A stretch of 64,000 nt of DNA. It comes from Dyadobacter luticola. Its GTDB lineage: Bacteria; Bacteroidota; Bacteroidia; Cytophagales; Spirosomataceae. The notes beneath the pieces are model-generated. The model saw only the letters and a program-made list of their open reading frames with translations. It searched no databases and was not told where the DNA came from. Below are positions 58,598 through 64,000 of the stretch, one piece after another; position 1 is the first letter of the stretch, and every line of letters begins with the position of its first letter. The translations under genes and the position numbers were made by a program. The stretch spans positions 930,001-994,000 of the forward strand of contig NZ_VCEJ01000005.1 of assembly GCF_005860805.1 (NCBI RefSeq). Direction: 5' to 3'.

Positions 58598-59818
58598 CTA
58601 TTTCTTTTTCTGGATCAAAAACTTACCCACCACCTCGCCATCGTCGCGGATCATTTTAAGATCTAGCTGCTTGCGGGTTGCGTGCAGCTTGGTCAATGTG
58701 CGCTTTCCTTCCAGCGGCCCGCCGCCGATCACGATCGGGTAGTTATGGTCGGCATCCGGCTCGTGGGTCATGTAGCGATGGGTGTGACCGGAAATTTGCA
58801 AGTCGATTTTCGCCTTGTTTAAAATCGGTCCAAAAACTTTGCGGCAATGTAATGTTCCATGCCAATCGCCTGAATGATAAGGTGAAATGTGGATGATCAC
58901 GATCCGGAAATCCGCATTCTTGAACTCCGGTGTTTCCACTTCCTTCGCCAGCCATTTCGCCTGCTTTTCCCGGTATTGGTCAAATGCAATCAGCCCGCCG
59001 TAATCCACTGCCTCGTCGGCTTTATCTTCACCCGAATCCAAAACCACAAATCGCACCGGACCTCTTGTGAAGGCATAGTAAAATTTGTCATCCGGATAAG
59101 CATAGTACGAAGGAATATGGCGGGAAAAGCTGCCACGGCATTCATGGTTTCCCTGGGTCAGAATAAAGGGTAGTTCCGTCGCGAAAATGTCAATGCAGGG
59201 CTTGATCAAATGGTCAATCATCTGCGATTCTTCCGTCACCCAGTCGAAACAATCACCATTGAAAATCACGAAATCGTAATCGCGGACATTGCCGGTGTAG
59301 CCGTGGCGGTACAGCAGTTGCGGAATGATCTGCGGGCGGTCGTGAATGTCGTTGAAAATGACAGTTTTAAATTCATCTTCATTTTGAGCAGGTGTTTTGA
59401 AACCTAACAATGCACTGGAAATCGTCTCGCCAAATTCCACTTTCGAACCTTTATAACCCGTGATTTCCGTCGACACGATCTTATACTTATGCTCCGTACC
59501 CGGTTTCAGGTTCGTCAATGTGATCTTGTTGATCCGGTTATTGGCTTCGATCAGACCATTGACATAGCCAACCGCACGCTCGCTGGTGTAAGTGCCCGGA
59601 CCATATTCGACCCAGCTGAAACAATTTTTACTCGTGATCCACATAATCGTCACCTCATCGGGCTGCATGTTTTGCAGATACGGCCCGACCACGAAATGAT
59701 TGGCTTCTTCCGCCCTGGGAGCCACATTCTCAGCGGCTTGCGCGGCAGTAGCGGGCATCAAACTCAGCGCCCCGATCCGGGACATTTTCTCCAAAAAAGA
59801 CCTCCTGTCAGAAAGCAT
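58598..59818 (-). CDS. Tat-exported metallophosphoesterase with N-terminal fibronectin-like domain
   Basis: A 406-residue enzyme related to purple acid phosphatases. It starts MLSDRRSFLEKMSRIGALSL, a twin-arginine leader. A fibronectin III-like domain occupies about 40-140 (YLQNMQPDEVTIMWITSKNC, LKPGTEHKYKIVS). The dinuclear metal motifs follow in order: NDIHDR (about 156-161), FNGDCFDW (about 187), QGNHECRG (about 222), IIHISPYHSGDWHG (about 308) and SGHTHRY (about 343). The full metal set is present. Tat export suits a protein that binds its metals in the cytoplasm. It begins 33 bases after the susD gene and is likely in the same operon. Confidence 0.9.
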   Translation of the reverse strand: MLSDRRSFLEKMSRIGALSLMPATAAQAAENVAPRAEEANHFVVGPYLQNMQPDEVTIMWITSKNCFSWVEYGPGTYTSERAVGYVNGLIEANNRINKITLTNLKPGTEHKYKIVSTEITGYKGSKVEFGETISSALLGFKTPAQNEDEFKTVIFNDIHDRPQIIPQLLYRHGYTGNVRDYDFVIFNGDCFDWVTEESQMIDHLIKPCIDIFATELPFILTQGNHECRGSFSRHIPSYYAYPDDKFYYAFTRGPVRFVVLDSGEDKADEAVDYGGLIAFDQYREKQAKWLAKEVETPEFKNADFRIVIIHISPYHSGDWHGTLHCRKVFGPILNKAKIDLQISGHTHRYMTHEPDADHNYPIVIGGGPLEGKRTLTKLHATRKQLDLKMIRDDGEVVGKFLIQKKK

Positions 59819-59851
59819 AAGAAAAAATTAAGGGTTTAGGTTTGCGCTGGA

Positions 59852-61582
59852 TTATTCCCAGTTTGGATTTTGAGTCAGGTTGGTATTGAGTAGTCGTTCT
59901 TGTTTTGGGATTGGATAAAGATAATCCTTGTTTTCGTCGAACTTCTTGGTAATGTGTCCGTTAACAACAATGTTGCCGCCTTTACTGCCGTTTTCGAGCA
60001 GGATTTCGCTGCCGAGTTTCAGAAGCTGCGCGCCGGTCACGGTAGGTTTGGTGCCTTCATAAATCACGAGATCCACCTTGCCGTTTTTGTCCAGATCATA
60101 TTCGCCCGGGCCAGGAAAATACATGCCTTTAAACGTCTTGGTCAAAAGCTGGCCCTCTTTCCAGCGGATGATGTCATCCCAGCGAAGGAAATTTTCCATC
60201 ACCAGTTCCACGCGCCGCTCGCGACGGATTTCAAGGATTACACCCACATTTTTACCCGAAATATGCGTGTACTGCGCCGCCTGGTAGGGATCCGGTTTTG
60301 CATTTGCGTCGGCCATATTAATGTTCGGCATGCCTACACGATCACGGGTCAGTTTTGTCGAAATGTCCAGATCGGCTTGCGTCAATGTGCCTTTTTCCGC
60401 TTTTGCTTCGGCATAGTTGACCAGCACTTCACCTAACCGGAAGATCGGCATATCCGTAATGTCCTTGCTGAATGTATCCCATTTTGGAGCAGACACAAAT
60501 TTGATCAGCTGGTAACCCGTCACCGTCGCGCCAAATTCCGGAACCAGCGGCGCGTTTTCGCCAATTCTGGTATAGCCTGGGGTGCGGATCGTCTGCGAAA
60601 GACGCGGGTCACGGTTCTGAACTTCGTCGTAAAACTGCAATGTTTCGTAACCCTTTTTGTCGGTGAAACGGGTCCCATCGGCCATTAAGTAGCTGTTTAC
60701 CAGTTTCTTTTCCAAACCCGGTTTCCCGTAAGAAGCCGTCATCGTGTAATAATTCAGGTTATGATAAACCTGCAATTCATCGCTGAAATCACGCGCCAGG
60801 ATCACTTCGTCGGGGATTGCATTGTCCGCCGAAAACAGTTTCATGTAGGCCGTCGCCGGTGTGGCTTTGTAAATGGTGTAGCCGCTGTTTTTCATCAGAT
60901 CTTCCGAAGCGGAGATACACGCATCCAAAAATTTGTCCGATTCGGGCAGATTGAATTCCGTATGATATTTCCTGAATGTGCCTTCATACAACCCAATGCG
61001 GGATTTTAAAGCCAGCGCAGTCCATTTTGTAACGGTAGTAACCTGGCGGCTCGCATCCAGGTTGGCGATCGCGTAATCAATGTCGGCCATCACGGAATCC
61101 ATCACCAGAGTGCGTGGATCGCGGGCTTTGGTCAGCAATTCCTGGTCTTCCAGCTCGATCGTCGTCGAGTACCAGGGCACGTCGCCGAACCTTTTGACCA
61201 TACCAAAATAAAAGTAGGCGCGGAAGAAGCGGGCCAGACCATTGTACTTCGCAACTGCCTTTTTATCAGGACATTTATCTGAATTTGCCAAAAAATAATT
61301 AATGTTCCGCAAGTTACCCCAGCTCCATCCGCCGCCGCTCGTCGGTACCACGCGGGTGCCCTGCAACTCGTCGCGCAAGCTGTTTTTTACTACATTATCC
61401 ACGTCTTCATTATACACATCTTCCGCCGAGGGTAGTGCATTGTAAAATGAATTGGTATACAACAAAAGGTCATTTTCGGAATTGAAAAACGTCTCCGGCG
61501 AAATCGCGTCCGTCGGGAGCTGGTCCAGGTCGCAGGCTACCAGCCCAAGCGACAAGGCAATGATACTCAGTAATTTCTTCAT
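59852..61582 (-). CDS. SusD/RagB-family outer-membrane lipoprotein (module 3)
   Basis: A 576-residue SusD protein with lipobox (MKKLLSIIALSLGLVAC, Cys about 17) and the usual helical SusD features: RFFRAYFYFGMVKRFGDVPW, KLVNSYLMADGTRFTDKKGY, FRLGEVLVNYAEAKAEKGTL and EIRRERRVELVMENFLRWDD followed by IIRW. The C-terminal YLYPIPKQERLLNTNLTQNP matches the canonical SusD end. It starts 23 bases after the SusC stop. The genes downstream encode two exported phosphoesterases. Confidence 0.94.
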   Translation of the reverse strand: MKKLLSIIALSLGLVACDLDQLPTDAISPETFFNSENDLLLYTNSFYNALPSAEDVYNEDVDNVVKNSLRDELQGTRVVPTSGGGWSWGNLRNINYFLANSDKCPDKKAVAKYNGLARFFRAYFYFGMVKRFGDVPWYSTTIELEDQELLTKARDPRTLVMDSVMADIDYAIANLDASRQVTTVTKWTALALKSRIGLYEGTFRKYHTEFNLPESDKFLDACISASEDLMKNSGYTIYKATPATAYMKLFSADNAIPDEVILARDFSDELQVYHNLNYYTMTASYGKPGLEKKLVNSYLMADGTRFTDKKGYETLQFYDEVQNRDPRLSQTIRTPGYTRIGENAPLVPEFGATVTGYQLIKFVSAPKWDTFSKDITDMPIFRLGEVLVNYAEAKAEKGTLTQADLDISTKLTRDRVGMPNINMADANAKPDPYQAAQYTHISGKNVGVILEIRRERRVELVMENFLRWDDIIRWKEGQLLTKTFKGMYFPGPGEYDLDKNGKVDLVIYEGTKPTVTGAQLLKLGSEILLENGSKGGNIVVNGHITKKFDENKDYLYPIPKQERLLNTNLTQNPNWE

Positions 61583-61605
61583 GGGATGAATGCTTTATAT
61601 CGCTT

Positions 61606-64000
61606 TTAGAAAGTGATGTTAAGTCCTGCTGAAATGGTTTTAGACAAAGGATAAGTCCGTCCGTTGGTGGCGTCGCCGTCGAATTGCTCGGGGTCGATGT
61701 ATTTGGAGCGCAAAGGCGTGTAGGTGAGCAAGTTCTCGCCGCTGACATAAATTCTTGCCCGGGGAATGCGTACCAGCTTGCTGATTTTTTCAGGAACCGT
61801 ATACCCGATCACGACATTTTTCAGACGCAGGTAACCCACATTCTGAATGTACCGGTCATTCGGCGAGTTCAGGTCCCCGCCGCCATTTAATGCCGTATAA
61901 CCTCTCAGCACCGGGAAGTAAGCATTCTGATTTTCAGGCGTCCAGATATCGTCGCCGAATTTTTCAGGAATAAAAGAATAATACGGCCGCGAGTACGGCC
62001 CCCAGAATTTGTCGGCATTATTGCCCGGATACCAGTTCCTGCGGAGGATTCCCTGCGCCAGCGCCGAGAAATCGAAACCATTCCACGAAGCGCCCAGATT
62101 AATTCCATAGCGGTATCTCGCGCGGTTGTTACCAATGATTTTCATATCGCCATGATCCGCCACCGTGTTGGCGCCCTGGTCGATCTTGCCATCATTATTG
62201 GTATCGATGAATTTCAGATCACCCGCCTGCAATTTACTCCAATCGCCCGGCGCGCTCAGGCGCTGCTTGTTCACGATCGTCTGGTCCACTTTGTAAGCCT
62301 GCGCTTCCTCGTTGGTTTTAAACATTCCCTCAATCGAGTAACCCCACATTTCCCCGATCGTCTGGCCTACGTATGGCGCGGACAAAACCTTGTTCGGGTT
62401 ATCGTATTTCGTGATTTTGGATTTGGAATCGGAAACAATGAAGGACACATTGTAATTGAAAGGCTTGTCGGCTACCTTGAAGTTATCCGCCCAGCCGATC
62501 GACAGCTCAAAACCTTTGGTCTGCAAATCACCTGCGTTCTGCGTCGGAACAGTCGCGCCGTAAACCGAGGGCAAAACCTGGCCCGGGATCAACATATCCG
62601 TAGTATTCCGGATGTATCCGTCAAATGAGATGTTCAAACGATTTTTCAGCAAAGTCGCGTCCAGACCAATGTTAGAAGTCGTCGCCGATTCCCAGGTTAG
62701 ACCCGCCGATATCGGGTTAGGGCTGCTTACATATTGCAACTTCTGTCCATTCGTAATCCAGCTCGACTGCGCCGTCGGCATCATCGGAATGTACGGGTAG
62801 AAGCTCGCCGAGCTTGGGTTATTGTTAAAATTCGGCGGTAGCTGGTTACCCAATGTTCCGTAAGACGCACGGATTTTCAGGTTATTAAATGAATTACGGA
62901 TCGGTTCAAAAAATGCCTCTTCGCTAATCCGCCAACCCGCCGAAACTGAGGGGAAGAAACCGTAACGTTTGCTTTCACCAAAGCGGGAAGTACCGTCGTA
63001 GCGACCATTTACTTCCAGCAGGTACTTGCCCATATAGTCATAATTCGCGCGGAAAAATGCGCCGAAAAGCTCGTATTGATAAGATCCGCCGCCGGAAAGC
63101 TGCTCACCGGTGCCCAGGTTCAAGTCGTTAATGCTCTCCGAAAGCAGGTTTTTACGCGAGCCGGCCAACACCTGGTGTTTCCTGGTTTCGTAGTTGATAC
63201 CGGCGGTCGCACTGAAATAATGTTTGCCGAATGTGTGATTAAATGACGAGAACACATTCACAACATTCTGAGGATCAAACCAGAAAGTCTTTTTCAGCTG
63301 GTCGGTATTGTAGTTCGGTACGGTCGTCAGGATACCCGGCTGTACTGAATAAGTCGCCACGGCCGAGCGGTACCAGTCGTCGGTAATGTAGAAAGAGTAG
63401 GAGTGGTTGGCGGTCAGGTTCCAGTTTTTGGTAAAATCCATCGTCACCGTGTTGATCGTCGTCAGCTCGTGCACTTTTTGCTCGCCACCCGCGACGCCTT
63501 TTAATAAATTGGCAAACAAACCGTCACCGATTGAGTAGTTGTTTTTCAATGTATTATAAGTCGGCGTGCCGTCGGGATTGCGCGGAGCGTAGATCGGTAA
63601 AGCGTGCACCGTGATCGCAACAAAGTTGGCATTCGCGCCACCTTCCAGACCCGGATATTTGTATTTCGAATCGAAATACTGGGTATTGTTGCTCACTTTC
63701 AGCCAGGGCGTCAGCTGTGCGTTGATCTTGCTGCGCAATGTGTAGGACGTGAACTTATCGGTATTGAGCTTCATGATCCCGTCTTTTTCGAAGACAGAGC
63801 CGGAAAGAAAATAGTTAACCTTATCGGTACCACCCGAAAGGCTCACATTATGTTGCTTCGACGGCTGGCTCATGTTGAAAACCGTATTCCACCAGTCGTA
63901 ATTTCCGTAGTAATTGTAAATGTCTTTGCCATTTACATTTTTAACAACCGTCCATGGACGTGCTGGATTTTCCGTTTTATCATATCTCCGCGCCTCTATT
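61606..64000 (-). CDS. SusC/RagA-family TonB-dependent receptor (module 3), 5' end beyond the window
   Basis: About 797 C-terminal residues are visible and the frame stays open to base 64000 (ARPWTVVKNVNGKDIYNYYG upstream of the first in-frame Met). The visible part is the outer-membrane barrel: SQPSKQHNVSLSGGTDKVNY, NYDYMGKYLLEVNGRYDGTS, FFPSVSAGWRISEEAFFEPI and GFELSIGWADNFKV, ending TISAGLNITF with terminal Phe. The plug, carboxypeptidase-like and any STN domain are outside the window, so whether it signals to a sigma factor cannot be seen. The partner SusD follows after 23 bases. Confidence 0.95.
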   Translation of the reverse strand, partial: IEARRYDKTENPARPWTVVKNVNGKDIYNYYGNYDWWNTVFNMSQPSKQHNVSLSGGTDKVNYFLSGSVFEKDGIMKLNTDKFTSYTLRSKINAQLTPWLKVSNNTQYFDSKYKYPGLEGGANANFVAITVHALPIYAPRNPDGTPTYNTLKNNYSIGDGLFANLLKGVAGGEQKVHELTTINTVTMDFTKNWNLTANHSYSFYITDDWYRSAVATYSVQPGILTTVPNYNTDQLKKTFWFDPQNVVNVFSSFNHTFGKHYFSATAGINYETRKHQVLAGSRKNLLSESINDLNLGTGEQLSGGGSYQYELFGAFFRANYDYMGKYLLEVNGRYDGTSRFGESKRYGFFPSVSAGWRISEEAFFEPIRNSFNNLKIRASYGTLGNQLPPNFNNNPSSASFYPYIPMMPTAQSSWITNGQKLQYVSSPNPISAGLTWESATTSNIGLDATLLKNRLNISFDGYIRNTTDMLIPGQVLPSVYGATVPTQNAGDLQTKGFELSIGWADNFKVADKPFNYNVSFIVSDSKSKITKYDNPNKVLSAPYVGQTIGEMWGYSIEGMFKTNEEAQAYKVDQTIVNKQRLSAPGDWSKLQAGDLKFIDTNNDGKIDQGANTVADHGDMKIIGNNRARYRYGINLGASWNGFDFSALAQGILRRNWYPGNNADKFWGPYSRPYYSFIPEKFGDDIWTPENQNAYFPVLRGYTALNGGGDLNSPNDRYIQNVGYLRLKNVVIGYTVPEKISKLVRIPRARIYVSGENLLTYTPLRSKYIDPEQFDGDATNGRTYPLSKTISAGLNITF

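Noticed and set aside
1..64000. CRISPR arrays, tRNA or rRNA genes, prophage or transposase genes
   Set aside because: I looked on both strands and saw no regularly spaced repeats, cloverleaf-like sequences or mobile-element enzymes; a covariance search could still find a small RNA.

Overview
The window looks like chromosomal DNA of a Bacteroidota bacterium of the order Cytophagales, closest in character to Dyadobacter, Spirosoma and relatives. The basis is: three SusC/SusD outer-membrane pairs, two ECF sigma/FecR anti-sigma modules that feed STN-domain TonB receptors, a type IX secretion tail remnant, Bacteroidota-only families (DUF2851, DUF4369), -7 boxes of the form TAnnTTTG, and very few Shine-Dalgarno sequences. 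The genus is an inference. No rRNA, tRNA, insertion sequence or CRISPR array was seen.

Layout. 1-10.4 kb is core metabolism: a truncated carB, a BamA/POTRA-like outer-membrane protein, a thioredoxin-fold protein, nuoC, nuoB and nuoA with a reversed outer-membrane gene wedged between nuoB and nuoA, a TauE/SafE permease and a ThiF-rhodanese protein. 10.4-37.4 kb is a long accessory block, almost all on the minus strand. It holds two complete sigma/anti-sigma/SusC/SusD modules. Between them lies a tight operon of exported enzymes: a Tat-type PLP lyase, an amidohydrolase, two PQQ-type sugar dehydrogenases, a cytochrome c and a Tat-type RidA. An exported lactonase with a CBM9-like protein lies upstream. 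An exported RraA-like aldolase with a BASS-family transporter lies downstream. 37.6-56.9 kb is mixed housekeeping and small accessory genes: an acidic protein, an MHS transporter, thiolase, GtrA, two outer-membrane/lipoprotein genes, an SMP-30 lactonase, GH13, Maf, MarR with YceI, AMP nucleosidase, GH140, truncated globin, HigBA, CCA-adding enzyme, MtgA and OsmC. 57-64 kb carries a third SusC/SusD pair, cut by the window edge, followed by two exported phosphoesterase-type enzymes.

How the genes fit together. The most coherent unit is the exported operon at 21.5-33.6 kb. Import receptor, N-deacylase-like amidohydrolase, PQQ dehydrogenases with cytochrome c electron acceptors, PLP ammonia-lyase-like enzyme and RidA (which hydrolyses enamine/imine products of such lyases) all carry export signals. 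This suggests oxidation and deamination of an amino-sugar or other N-acylated amino compound outside the cytoplasm. The flanking lactonase, RraA-like aldolase and BASS transporter could supply the lactone-opening, aldol-cleavage and keto-acid-uptake steps. The substrate and the order of steps are inferred, not shown by the sequence.
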